From positions 1-64,000 of the forward strand of contig JASANE010024936.1 of assembly GCA_030248225.1 (NCBI GenBank): a stretch of 64,000 nucleotides of DNA, given 5' to 3'. A program made the position numbers and the translations under genes. The notes under the pieces are model-generated. The model did not search any database, had not been told where the DNA came from, and saw only the letters and a list, made by a program, of their open reading frames with translations. The stretch is from Trileptium ribeirensis (taxonomy: Eukaryota > Nematoda > Enoplea > Enoplida > Thoracostomopsidae). Each line of letters starts with the position of its first letter. Positions within the stretch are counted from its first letter, which is position 1. Shown here piece after piece: positions 1-10,267 of this stretch.

Positions 1-299
1 ATTTTGGATTTTTCGCAATTTTGCCCTTTTCTGGAAGTTAAGGCTTCAGGACCAAAACACAATAATGTTATGGTTCCCGTACTAAATCAGACGAGATTTT
101 TCCTAATGCCGCCTTACTTAAGATAGAACGTTCAAGTGGCGTCCCGTCTACATTTCTGGTAAGCTCCAAAATGGGTGACAACAGCTCCACGGCAGGGGGT
201 AACCGGAATTCCGGTTCCGGCGAAAATCGTGTTCCGGTTGTGGTTTCAGCAAAAAAGAAAAAACCATACCTGAACCGTAATTCCGGTTTAAATAAAATT

Positions 300-995
300 T
301 TTGTTCTAAATTTTCCACATTTTTGCTTCATCTGTGATCCAAACATATGTAATATATATACAACGATCAACCTCCAATACAACGAAGCAAAAGAAAAGAT
401 TAACTATGCAATTTGCCGTGAAACACGAAAGTCTGGCATAAAATTTCAGTGGGAATTTTTCACACAAACCTGCAGGAGTTTGTTAACAAATCAAAGCCAG
501 GCTTAATCGTACAGCTATTTTGCATATCCAGTAAGTCTGCGGGGTATGTTCAGATTTAAACCGGTCCAACTTGGTAACAGAGTATAGCTTACATGGAAGT
601 ACTTAGTGTATGTTTTGCTAACATAAATTGCGTCATGCACGAGCCAATGCGCTTGTAAACTTGGTAAATAGAATTGAAAACAAAAGCACCAGCCTAAATT
701 GAAGTATATAAACTAATGTTATCAGCAACGCCGCCAGAAACTGCTTTCTTAACTGTATTTGCTGAAACTGTGCGTGCAACATCACAGTTTATAGCATGCT
801 GATTAGAAAATTATCATCTAACTGACGGCCACTCGTTTGTCCAACGCTAGCCTAAACAGTACCTTTGTCCGCTGATCAGAAAATTAACTTCTATCATTTT
901 CTCTTAAACCAATAATTTCAAGTTTCATACATAGGAACATATAACAAATGTATGTGTAGTAAAGGGAGGCGACTGGAGACAGAACGAAAGTGCGT
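300..995 (+). repeat. Dispersed repeat A, copy 1 (matches 53655-54330 inverted)
   Basis: This stretch matches the reverse complement of 53655-54330 over most of its length. Anchors shared by both copies include AAACCGGTCCAA, GGTAACAGAGTAT, AGTCTGCG, and the run from GTGTAG through GGGAGGCGA to GACAGAACGAAAGTG near 955-990. The copies differ by many substitutions and small indels, so they are old. The other copy extends further at its 5' side into a BED-finger-like reading frame, which suggests a DNA transposon. The frame at 171-506 here reads partly through the same segment and I do not regard it as a gene. Confidence 0.7.
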
Positions 996-1930
996 ATTCT
1001 ACGCTCCACGCGTTGTAAGCACATCCAATTTAGCACCATATGCAAGGGTGTATAGTGGAAGGCATTTTTTTGCATTGGGTTCCAAAAACCAACATATTGA
1101 TCCATAAATATACATTTTATTAGCTTCCTCAGTTTCTTTGAAGTTTCAGAAAGGCAATAATGTCATCGCAATACATTAAGTTTAATGTAAAAGTTATTTT
1201 TAAAGCATTTTAAATCCACTATATCTTCATTTCTTCTTTCTATCGGTTTTACTTTATACAAATTTTGAAGACCAGGTTCGGGTTCCGGATCCGGTTTAAA
1301 TGGACGGTTCCAGTTATTTTCCTGTTTTTATGCTATTTTTAATATAACCTTATAAAATGTACGTGTAAAATCTTTTGCATTTAAACGATTTGGTGTGTTA
1401 TCTAGGTCCGAGATTCGCTGAAAATTTCTCCAGGGGGCAAGTGCTGTGACTTTTCGGAGCGAAGCCTAGGGAGCCGCGGATTTTGCCAGGGGTATGAAAT
1501 GGGAGCGCCATCGCCGTTTAACTAGGGTCTTGAAGATTGTCAGGATTCAGTGTTTTATTTTTTTTGGGGGGGGGGGGGGGGGTTGCAAACTAATTAATTG
1601 AATTAGAATTCTGTCAAAAAGCTGCAGTTTTTCAATAGATTAGTAATTTGGTAAATTTTTAGCTTCGCAACGGAATTTTGTTAATTTTTTTGTCAACTGT
1701 ATGGGGAGCGTTTTTACCGTGGAAGCAAAAAATTCAGGGGTATCAAACAAGGGCAGTCCGAAATTTTGCTAAAGGATGCAACAATTTGAGTAACGGGGGC
1801 ACTCATTTGGACCTGAGGAGCCTAATCAAATGGCAGGCCCCAGTCTACTCTCCCAGTTTGCACAGTTCATATTGAGCATAATATCTATAGGTGCTAGACG
1901 TGATGTTATCGGACTTTTTGCCCATTTCAG
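996..1930. other. Non-coding stretch before the CPSF6-like exon
   Basis: I see no gene. The stretch contains a GGTTCCGG-type segment near 1275-1310 that resembles one near 200-285. A T-run followed by about 18 G lies at 1555-1583. It ends in a good pyrimidine-rich 3' splice site (CCCATTTCAG) directly before the exon at 1931, so at least its right part is probably intron. Confidence 0.5.
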
Positions 1931-2184
1931 CAACAACAACCGCACCACCGCCAGCAACAAACATTGAGCGACGCTGAATTCGAAGAAATTATGTCGCGCA
2001 ACAAAACCGTTTCCAGTAGTGCGATCGAATCCTGCGCTGTGTCGGATGCGTCAGCTGGCGAGTACGCGTCTGCGATCGAAACGTTGGTAATGGCTATTTC
2101 GTTGATACGACAATCGAAGTTGCAGCAGATGATCGGTGTAAGATCTTGGTCGCTTCGCTGCAGGATACTCTGGCTGGCATTGAG
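1931..2184 (+). pseudogene. CPSF6: CPSF6-like exon (conserved C-terminal block), one frameshift
   Basis: The reading frame starts with a Gln/His-rich lead and continues [14 protein letters not shown], then [17 protein letters not shown] and AISLIRQSK. This is the most conserved block of CPSF6/CPSF7, the subunit of cleavage factor Im that binds UGUA-bound CPSF5 dimers in the nucleus during pre-mRNA 3' processing. After QSK the frame must move by one base: the next frame reads [16 protein letters not shown] then TLAGIE, the family's continuation. One G appears to be missing at about 2114 (AAGTT where AAGGTT is expected). The exon is bounded by CCCATTTCAG and a weak donor (GAG then GTTTGT), in phase 0 at both ends. 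Retained introns show it is not a processed copy. The RRM and proline-rich exons are not in this window. Family identity is very likely. Whether this is a pseudogene or an assembly indel in a live gene is open. Confidence 0.85.
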
Positions 2185-2222
2185 GTTTGTTACGTTGCGA
2201 GCTTTGTCAGAGCACAGTGTGA

Positions 2223-2610
2223 CGTAGTGCAGATTGTGTGTTGCAGGGGTGAAAGCTTTTAAATTCACGTATCTTGTGTGTGTGGTCAGCCATATCTCTG
2301 GAGCGACTTAACAGATTTTCATGATCTTGGATCATTCGAACTCGGAGTATGACGATTAACCCGAGTGTCTTTCGATTTGAGGTCTGGTTCCAGGTCAGAG
2401 GTCAAAACGAAGGTTTTTACCCCATTTTAGAACCCCTCACGGAATCAAGGTTGTCTATATCTTAACTTTTGAATTTTTTTCTCTGGTTGGTTTAATTTCA
2501 TAGTATAAATCATAAATGTCGATACGTCCATTTTGTTTTTCGCTTAAGGCTCTGGTTCTGGAGTTATGGGGTTTGAGCCAAATTTCGAAAATTAGGAATT
2601 CGGAATCAAG
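2223..2610 (+). repeat. Dispersed repeat B, copy 1
   Basis: It begins GTAGTGCAGATTGTGTG and includes a block TCACGGAATCAAGG followed by TTTTTCTCTGGTTGG and TTTCATAGT. The same blocks occur in the same order at 45187-46660 (plus strand, with internal duplication) and on the minus strand at 54545-55048. No protein-coding content is shared between the copies. The family is unidentified and could be a SINE or a non-autonomous DNA element. Confidence 0.7.
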
Positions 2611-3659
2611 AGTGACTTGTTGTATCCTGTTAATAGCGGAAAATTTGTCTTGTACCCGCGGTTACCGTTCATGCGTATGTATGCGAGTAGGGAAGAAAAA
2701 TTATTGTTACACCGATGTCGCATTCTACTTCAGAAGTCGTACTCATTGTAAGCTTACCAATTTGTACCTATTTCTAATGCATTCTCATGAGTATGCTACG
2801 ATTGTAACCGTTGTCGATTTCTTATGATTTGCCGTATTTTAATCCGTTTACCGTATTTTTATCATATCTATCGTGTACCATAGCCGTGTTGATTGGGATG
2901 AGCAAAATCATGTCGCACGCAATCCCTAATGTAAGTACGGATTGACCCGTCGTATAGCCGAATTCGCCCATTGTGTTTTACAGCATTTAGCTTTACCTGA
3001 ACCTATTTAATCGGAGTACCCTCCGCATCCGTAGTTACTCTGTTTTGCGCCTCGATAACTAACTGACCCCGTGGCAATATATTTCTATATTGTTTTTCCC
3101 GCTGTTTTGTCAAGTAAGGTAAGCGCGGCTGCCCATCAGAAGGGCTAAGTAGTTCGCGCCTTGATTCGAACCAACCAGCTTTGTACATCCCATGAAAAAA
3201 GCGATGACTCCGTTATTTACCCAATTGCTGCCCAGTCAATTTTCCCGATAGTGTACCGTACCGTTAACGTTGTGTCCATTGTATGTTTCCCATACAATAT
3301 ATTTCTGTCCATATCTACGTATAATTTTGACTTATCAATAAATGCTTAATCAAAACCCAGCCGTGTTCCCGTGTTTTATTGACCCATGGTAGGGATATGA
3401 ATTGAAGGGGTTTCGGAAACCCGTCGTCCCTATCAACGACCCACGTTCAGGTTTGACACACGCATTAAGGAAGCAAACCTTAGTGTGATTAAACTATTTT
3501 GATAGTTTGTGTTATTAGTGAGTGAGTACAACTTGTGCGACTTAGAAAGTTATAGGGAAAGAAATTTCATTCAAAGTACAAAATTTTCCCTCAACGCCCA
3601 AAATGAAAAAATCACGCGAATCCGACGTTAAACGTCTAGGGATTTGTCGGAGCCTAGTG

Positions 3660-3965
3660 TGGGGCACTGGCTAAATAAATTAACCGTTCCGGAAAGGAGG
3701 AAAAGTAATTAATAGGAAAATTTTAACACGCTTCCTGGTAGAACGACGATAGGGAATAGTGGTATGGTCTCTTTTCCCTGAAAGCAGGTGACGGAGCCAA
3801 CCTCCCAAAGGGACCTTGTAAAGGTAGTACCACTTTGGCTACGTGCGCAACCCGTCTGGTAGGATCAGACCGCATCCTGTGAAGCGCTCCTGCAGCTTGC
3901 TAAGCTCCGTAGTCTCCTGGGACTGACCCGAATATAGAAATTCTTGAATCGATTAGGTCCGCCCT
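3660..3965. other. GC-rich island of unknown nature in the intron
   Basis: About 300 bp are visibly richer in G and C than the surroundings and dense in short self-complementary words such as CTGGTAGGATCAGACC and CTCCTGGGACTGACC. The texture resembles the GC-rich leader of the LINE fragment at 50340, but I cannot align the two. No ORF longer than a few dozen codons is present. It could be a retroelement leader or a structured RNA gene; the sequence does not decide. Confidence 0.3.
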
Positions 3966-5289
3966 CGAGGTTACGATAGCCGGAGTCGTATGGGCATTAC
4001 GTTGTGGAAGCGCGAAATCTATTAGCGTCATGTTGATCTGATACAGTATTATACGTTATTTTTGTTTGAAACTTGCTAGTTGGCTGCCACTATGGTCCAT
4101 TTTAACCAAACTGGTGCTTTCTGGTTGGACCTGGTCGGTTATGCGTATCGGCCGATATTCCAGTAACAGCAAAAATACAGATATATACCGATAGTCTCGA
4201 GCGGTGAAAAATTGGAAACTGACTAGAAAATGACCCATAAATTTCTGTTTTTACACAGAAATGTGGCTTCAGGTTTTTAGTTTCAACATGATAAAGATAG
4301 GCTGCATCAGCGTGAAACCATCCCAAGGCCTGTGGCCATTCTGGTTCATCTAGGTGTTGCGAGTGTCCATGAAAAAAGCTTCGGCACAAATATGAATAAA
4401 GCGCAGAAAGGTACTGATATCTTCAGCGACGAAAAAGCGTATAGCGGTATTTAAATTATTACTCATACCAACACCCAACCTATACCCCAAAAAACAACTA
4501 CACACATACAGTCCGGCTTTGTCCCAAATTCCTGCGGAAACCCACATTCCTACATATTTCATGTGCTATTGCACTGGTGATAAACAGTTTATACATATAT
4601 TTTAAATATTGTAAGTGTATGCATCTTTATGGACTTATTCTATACATACACAATTATCTGTTGCGGCTATCGGTATGTTTATATATCAGGCAAACGATAT
4701 TTCTGAAACCTTCAGGACGCTTAGTATACCGCATGTTAAAATTTTGGACGAAATTAAGTATTTAACCCCCGCTTTGGGTACACACTTGATAGTTTTCAGT
4801 GATTTGGCTATGGTCTCTTCAAACCCTGCTTCTCTGAGAGCTTCGTCGACTCTCCGGGACACATCGGAATCCCGGTATACCTAAAATGACGACAAATTTT
4901 GACTTATTCGACAAATTTAGGTATGGAAATCCCGGTTCCGGGTCAAAACTATCTAAGATGGTGGCCTTGTCCAGTAAAAGTTTTCTTATTTGATGCTTTT
5001 TCAATTTAGTTTTTTTGCCTTATTTCGCACGAAGTAATAACGTTTCCCTGACGGCATCGTTCATTAATTGTCGTACGAAAGTTTATCTAGCACCTTCTAA
5101 GTCTAAAATTTCTTGACTCCCAAAGGATATCACTACGGACGAGGAAGTTGTCCGGTCATTCCTACCATATCGCGTAGCCAGTAGCTTCTCATAAATCACT
5201 AATTAATTGCAAGTCCTTTTTATAACAGTTTATTGTGCTTAGCCATTGCCATCATAAAATAAAAGTAATAATGGAGCTCGGTATTTTTC

Positions 5290-5735
5290 AGTATCATCAT
5301 GACCTATGTTATGTTTTCAAAGACAACTCAACAACCCCTGGGTCTCGTCTGGAGGATGTCGCGAAAAGTGTGAGGATTTTCCCAATAATTTTTGGGGCCT
5401 GATTCCTCAGGATGTGAATTTACTCGGTTGATATTATTTTTTCAAGATCATGTCCTGTGTTATGTCTTTTCAAATACAAGTCAACAACCTATAGGTCGAA
5501 GCTGCCGCGAAACGTATGATTATTTTATCAATAAATTTTGGGGCCTGGTTCCTCAGGATGGGAATTTACTCGGTTGATATTATCTGTTTCAATATCATCA
5601 TGTTCTGGACGTCTTTTCAAATACAAGTCAACAACGCCTGGGTCGATGCTTCCGCAAAGTGCTAGGATTCTCCCAATAAATTTCAGGGCCTGGTTTCTCA
5701 GGATGTGAATTTACTTGGTTGATATAATTATTTTT
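5290..5735 (+). repeat. Tandem repeat, three units of about 145-157 bp
   Basis: Each unit carries a segment like CAACTCAACAACC or AGTCAACAACC and then GGGGCCTGATTCCTCAG or a close variant, ending TGAATTTACTCGGTTGATAT. Unit anchors lie near 5325, 5482 and 5626, and the unit ends lie near 5431, 5578 and 5723. Units differ by scattered substitutions. The array lies inside the probable CPSF6-like intron. Confidence 0.8.
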
Positions 5736-6042
5736 AGCGTGCCTCAGGCCAAAGAGTCGAACGATGCATTATTTGCTTACCGTTCGGTTAGAAACCCTAA
5801 ACAACGGCATTTTCAATGCTCTTCATTTTTTCTTCACGAAGTAATTTATGATTCGTGTAGCTTTCATTTTAGATTCAAATGTTTCCAAGTACCTACGCAA
5901 TCGGTGTTGTTTTGTAATTTTTTTGTCTGGACTAATCTTTCACCCGAATCGCTATCTAAATTTGGCTTCCTTGCAAAACAAGAGTAAAATATCTGGAAAC
6001 ACGCAAATTAACTATTATATATTACACCTATTCTTATTTTAG

Positions 6043-6627
6043 GCAAAATCTCACGGTCGCCTGACAAAAATCAGTCAGGCGAAGACAGAGCCATCATCGG
6101 GTATGCCTCTCGTTGCCCCCGCGAAGCTTCGCCACTTATGATGGAACGCGAGCGAAGAGTTACTGCGTAGCGAACATCGTGAGGCACGTCGTCACCACAA
6201 GTCGTCGCGAAGCAGCCGAGAGCACAGCATGCGTCACGAACATCGCAGTGAAAGAGATCATCAAGTGGACGACATGATTATGCGAGGTGAATAAACGTGA
6301 CCTTGCGCAAGTAGCTCCGTCGTCGCACCATCACCATAGCGCACATCACCGAAGCAGTCGAAGCAGCCGCCGGATGAGTAGTGGGAGTCCGCCACCTCAT
6401 TCGTCTCAACGATCACCCAGTCACGTTCGCCGCCACTTGCTCCATCACAACATCATCAAATGATGGCAGCATCAGCATCAAGCGGTGGCCCTAGCAGTGG
6501 CCCACCTTCCGCTACTTCGGGTTACGGAGGAAGTCGGGTGTACCGCCCGTCGATCCCGATGACTACTCTCCGCCCCCTGCTCATTTGTCGCAAGGTTCCA
6601 GCAGACGTAACCGATATTGAACAACGA
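6043..6627 (+). pseudogene. CPSF6: CPSF6-like terminal exon, RS/His-rich tail, broken by about five indels
   Basis: It follows the acceptor TTCTTATTTTAG. Starting in phase 0 it reads AKSHG, matching where the preceding exon (TLAGIE) should continue. Strongly biased coding then continues but hops between frames: RSPDKNQSGEDR and MMERERR (frame of 6045), EHREARRHHKSSRSSREHS (frame of 6172), SHHHHSAHHRSSRSSRRMS (frame of 6287), MMAASASSGGPSSGPPS (frame of 6460), then DPDDYSPPPAHLSQGSS ending at TGA 6625-6627. The Arg/Ser/Glu/His-rich composition is what the CPSF6 C-terminal RS-like region has, which in the family binds SR-protein importer transportin-3. At least five one-base shifts are needed in 585 bp. 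The nearby transposase keeps over 1 kb of frame without an indel, so general sequencing error is a poor explanation and decay is more likely. Confidence 0.65.
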
Positions 6628-6766
6628 CAATCCATACGGTTTCCGAAAAGCGTTCTGTTGAACCTGAAGCTTAAACTACGGGACAGTTCTCAAGATTTTT
6701 GCTTTATAGCGGCCTTTTCTTTTAGCCCGCAAGCTGAAATACGTCCAGTTTATAAGATACAGCCAT

Positions 6767-7001
6767 GATTTTTGTGCCACTCGACTCAGCTCAGCGAATT
6801 GAGTTAAAACAATATTCATTGCGGCCATTTTTATGACAAAAGTTGTCGAATTTTTTGGCACCCAATGGTTCCTTATGCATTTATGGAGAAAAATTTTTTT
6901 TTTGAAAATTTCGTGTGCCAATGAAAGACCATTTGGAACGTAAAAAAAAAAAAAATTAGCCTTAAAAATTTCGAGCTGAGTCGGATGCTACCAAAATTAT
7001 C
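6767..7001. mobile_element. Palindromic MITE, family C, copy 1
   Basis: The left end reads ATTTTTGTGCCACTCGACTC then AGCTC. The right end is its inverted counterpart: GAGCTGAGTCGGATGCTACC then AAAATTATC. The ~28-bp imperfect termini enclose about 180 bp of AT-rich sequence with no ORF. Related termini occur at 26247-26828, 31160-31465 and 53306-53396. The right end abuts the 64-bp satellite at 7005. Confidence 0.65.
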
Positions 7002-7004
7002 TTT

Positions 7005-7301
7005 AGTCATCATTCTGCCAACTTGAGAGGGTAGGCGTTAACATCATTGTGGATAATGTCCAATCTTTCGTCATCATTCTACCAACTTGATAGGGTGGGC
7101 GTTAAGATCATTGTGGATAATGTCCAATTTATTGTCTTCATTATGCCAACTTGAGAGGGTGGGCGTTAACATCATTATAGATAATGTCCAATTTTTTGTC
7201 ATCATTCTGCCAACTTGAGAGGTTGTGCGTTAAGATCTTTGTGGATAATGTCCAATTTATTGTCATCATTCTGCCAACTTGAGAGGGTGGGAGTTCACAT
7301 C
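7005..7301 (+). repeat. 64-bp satellite, left part (about 4.7 units)
   Basis: Each unit runs CATCATTGTGGATAATGTCC, a T-rich stretch, TCATCATTCTGCCAAC, then a segment ending GGTGGGCGTTAA. The period is 63-65 bp. The same array resumes at 20818 after the LTR retrotransposon. The two parts were one array before the insertion. Each unit contains two CATCATT words about 30 bp apart, so the 64-bp unit may itself be an old dimer. Confidence 0.92.
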
Positions 7302-8405
7302 TTTAACGATGTATTACCGTATGAACCTAAATGTAGTTGCGTCATCGGTTCGTTTATATAGTGTGTTTGTTTATTCGTGTGTAGTCTAGTACATTGCATA
7401 TATTATAGAACCATGTGTGAACTTGTTTACTGTTAATGTTTGGAAAAACAGTATGCGTATGATATAGAAAATATGTATAATAGTTGTGTGACGTGTATAT
7501 ATTGTATTTTGTGCCGTGTGTATAAAAATTGTAAAAGATTTGTTGTTTTGAAAATAGCAAAGTTCTCAGCATATTGTATCCATAGCATAAATTCATACAA
7601 ATCCTGGCAAGAGGGATGGTTTGAGTATTTGCGGATTTGGACACCAAATACAATAGGGCATGTTGTAGATTATCCATACTAAATTTGGCATCATTGGGCC
7701 CACCCGTTAAGGAGTTACGGACTTCATCCCCTAGGGCATTTCTAGTAATACGAATTCTATTTAATTCTTGGAATTATTAAGATTAACAGAGGTTAAAATA
7801 ATATAAAATTTTAAAATTTGTGTGCCGGGGTTACAGTTTCCGTACCTATCGGATCTGAGTGTAGCCACTGGGTGCCTTAACCATTACACTTACATTAGCG
7901 GATATGTAATTGTATTTCTGACGAATTTTCTTGAAAATCTTAATATTTGTTTTGATTTAGGGATTCCGAGAATTTCATAAAAAGGGTCTCTGAACGCAAA
8001 AATTAAAACTTATGTTAGAGAGCTAATTTTACTATTCTAAGATTTCATAACCCGGTTGGCAGCAATTATATTAAAAATTAACGGGTTAGAGAGATTTTGG
8101 AACTAGGTTACTTTTGAGTTCCAAGAAATCGGGTTTAGAAAAATTATTTAAGCGGTTGCGCAGTTAGAGCAGGGCCTCAGGAGCTGCACAATCAAGGTGA
8201 GTACGGTTCAGCCGTTTATATATTTAATTTGTGTAGTTTGAAATTTTGTCGTAGTTTGCGAAATAAAAAGTCTGCATTATAAGTGGTGACATATTAAGTA
8301 CCTAGGAATAAGCTAATAAAGCATTGGATATCTTGGGGGAATATTGGGTGTAGTTCGTGTGTAATCTACGGTGGGACTAAACACCCCTAGGACACGTAGG
8401 CTACA
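7302..8405 (+). repeat. 5' LTR
   Basis: It aligns end to end with 19704-20817, from (T)TAACGATGTATTACCG to CACGTAGGCTACA. An AATAAA at 8262-8267 marks the probable polyadenylation signal in the R region. Differences from the 3' LTR are scattered substitutions and a few small indels (the 3' LTR has about 10 more bases). The insertion is therefore not recent, though both LTRs are easily alignable. The 205 kb-scale ORFs expected of a gene are absent; short frames in it are chance. Confidence 0.9.
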
Positions 8406-8576
8406 TTTTGATGCCGAAAGCCTGGATCGGAAACAAGCCTATTAAAATCCAAAATCTGTTGAAAATTTTGAGTGTTTAAAAAAATAATTGCTTTGTGATA
8501 ATTTTGAGATACGCCAAGGTGATCAATATTTGCGAAGTTAAATTTGTGGTAAAACCTGGGCTTTTGTCAACACGAT

Positions 8577-9379
8577 TTGTTTTGGGCGCGTCAAAACCCA
8601 CAAACTGTATTTGATACTGATGATATCCCTCTTTATTACGGACAATTTGGAGATGATTTTGAGGAATGGATAGGTATTTTTGAACGTATTTCACTTGCTA
8701 ATGAGTGGTCAAAAGATGAGATGGCTCGTATAGTACCGGCCTTTTTGAGGAGTCAAGCTGCTCGAAAATGGGAATGCATCTCTGGAGAAACAAAGAAAAA
8801 TTATGATTCGTTGAAAAATTGCTTATTTGAAATTTTGGTGCCAAAGTATCTAACATACAGTTATGGTGCTAAATTGGGGATATTGCCCACTTGTTAAGGA
8901 AAGCCTTTCCTACATTGTCTAATGAAACTAGGGATATGATTGCCTTAGAAAACTTTCTATGTGGATTGAATAAAACAATTCGGCGATTTGTATTGACTGC
9001 AAAGCCAGAATCATTTCAAGCGCCAATAGTTAAAGCGCCTAAAGCAAGAATCTATTGGAAATTTTATAGGTTCAACTGAGAGGGAATGGCGCAAAAAGTA
9101 AAATTTATTGGTAGTGAATCCCACAAAAATTGTTTAAACAATGGGCCATTGAGCCCGAATGAAAATTTTGAGTGCACCGATATACCTGTCGTTTGTTTGA
9201 AAAGACCGAATTCTGAATTGTGTAACAAAAAAATGAAACCAGGTGCTGCAGTAAATACGCAAACTTGTACTGAAAATTTTTATACAAATGATATGTGTTG
9301 CATGAATCAAAATGTGGGAACCCGAAGGGGTTCTAAGACAGATTTCAGCTGCGAAAATCCAAATGCCGAATTTATGTGA
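8577..9379 (+). pseudogene. Gag-like capsid region, frameshifted
   Basis: The first frame (8577-8897) contains YYGQFGDDFEEWIGIFERIS and later WSKDEMARIVPAFLRSQAA with RKWE, followed by a spaced Tyr/Leu pattern. This is the layout of the Ty3/gypsy-type retrotransposon gag (capsid) domain: a W-containing helix, an LP..L..QA..W motif and a terminal leucine-rich helix. The frame breaks near 8880, where one base appears to be missing in a G-run, and continues as HLLRKAFPTLSNETRDMIA then FLCGL. A second break and a stop (TGA 9077-9079) follow. Capsid normally assembles the cytoplasmic particle in which reverse transcription occurs. No ATG opens the frame and no zinc knuckle is visible. From 9380 to 9650 only a faint protease-like string (VLINSAFIN) is seen, which I do not call. 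Confidence 0.6.
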
Positions 9380-9649
9380 CAAGCGGCCACGTCATCAACC
9401 AATCCAAACATATGGAGGAATACAGTGTGGTAACGCTGAGATAAGTGTAGCAGGAAGCTGTGAACCTAAATGGAGGTTAGTGGATAGCTTTATGCCAACG
9501 GAAATACATGTAAAAATCGCGATAAAGAATCGGGTGTTGATTAACTCTGCGTTTATTAATCTAGGTAAGTCAGTTGCTCCATTAAAGTGTTCAAATGTGA
9601 TATTTCTGGGAAAAGAATCTTATGAGTTGAAAGAAAGTAAAAACATTCC

Positions 9650-10267
9650 TTGTCTTTTGCAGACTTAGAATTAACCTGTACAAATGAACAAGTTGGGTTA
9701 GAAAATAAGCCTACGTTTAAAAATACAAAAGCTAAATTTAATGATCTAGTCGCGATGTATATTGTAGTGCGTATGTCTACAAAGGTAAGCGTGGATGTGA
9801 TAATGTATGATGTTATTGTATACATGCGATTTCTTTCTAGGTTTTTAGAATTTTACTTTGTGGTCACGGTTATACAGACCCGTCGAGCTCGAGACGTGTG
9901 TCAGGATACGCAATGTTATGTAATCTCATGGCATGTTCTGGGTCTAATTACTCTGAACGAACATGTCATTTATGGTTTGCCAAGAAAGAACTGCTCTCAA
10001 CGTTCACACCATTTATTGTTGAAAAAGAAATTTTCTAACTGTAGCGATAAACGAAGGGTAGCTGCACAATCCGGTAAGCTCGTATATATTATACCGTCCT
10101 TAAGTCATGATTTTTCTTCAAAAAGATGGAATGGTTGTGAAAGTACGTATGAAAGCCCTAAGAACTGCTATATGTTTGGTCGCGATGCAGAAACATCCAA
10201 GAATAACAAATTCATTTTAAACGCTCACACTGGACACAAAATACCAAAACACGTGTACGAAATATAA
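9650..10267 (+). CDS. Unrecognised 205-codon open frame inside the retrotransposon
   Basis: This is the longest uninterrupted frame of the retrotransposon interior outside Tigger. It begins with a non-ATG codon overlapping the preceding frame and ends at TAA 10265-10267. Composition is mixed, with scattered Cys and His (for example SQRSHHLLLKKK and PKNCYMFGRDAE) and a hydrophobic stretch near residues 43-75. I see no polymerase, protease or integrase motif. It lies where pol would be expected, and could be a decayed portion, a chance frame, or an accessory ORF. There is no independent support for expression. Confidence 0.2.
   Translation: MSFADLELTCTNEQVGLENKPTFKNTKAKFNDLVAMYIVVRMSTKVSVDVIMYDVIVYMRFLSRFLEFYFVVTVIQTRRARDVCQDTQCYVISWHVLGLITLNEHVIYGLPRKNCSQRSHHLLLKKKFSNCSDKRRVAAQSGKLVYIIPSLSHDFSSKRWNGCESTYESPKNCYMFGRDAETSKNNKFILNAHTGHKIPKHVYEI

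Larger units (their letters stand above)
2185..6042 (+). other. Probable intron between the two CPSF6-like exons
   Basis: This 3.86 kb gap starts with GTTTGT and ends with TTCTTATTTTAG. It holds dispersed repeat B (2223-2610), a GC-rich island (3660-3965), a CCGG-rich motif near 4860-4945 and a threefold tandem repeat (5290-5735). A minus-strand frame at 3003-3188 looks superficially coding but resembles nothing I recognise. I see no further CPSF6-like exon in it. Confidence 0.6.

Noticed and set aside
1555..1583. Long G-run after a T-run
   Set aside because: Simple sequence; no support for a G-quadruplex function, since it is a single uninterrupted run.
3155..3230. Possible minus-strand tRNA around GGTTCGAATC
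   Set aside because: Upstream sequence does not form a D arm or anticodon arm, and the T stem does not pair.
7860..7910. tRNA-like antisense words (TGTAATGGTTAAGGCACCC on the minus strand) in the LTRs
   Set aside because: It looks like a D-arm and A box, but no B box or acceptor stem follows, and the sequence is simply part of the LTR in all three copies.
9440..9600. Retroviral-type protease after gag
   Set aside because: Only a faint string (VLINSAFIN) in place of the D-T/S-G motif; the catalytic Asp is absent and the frame is broken nearby.
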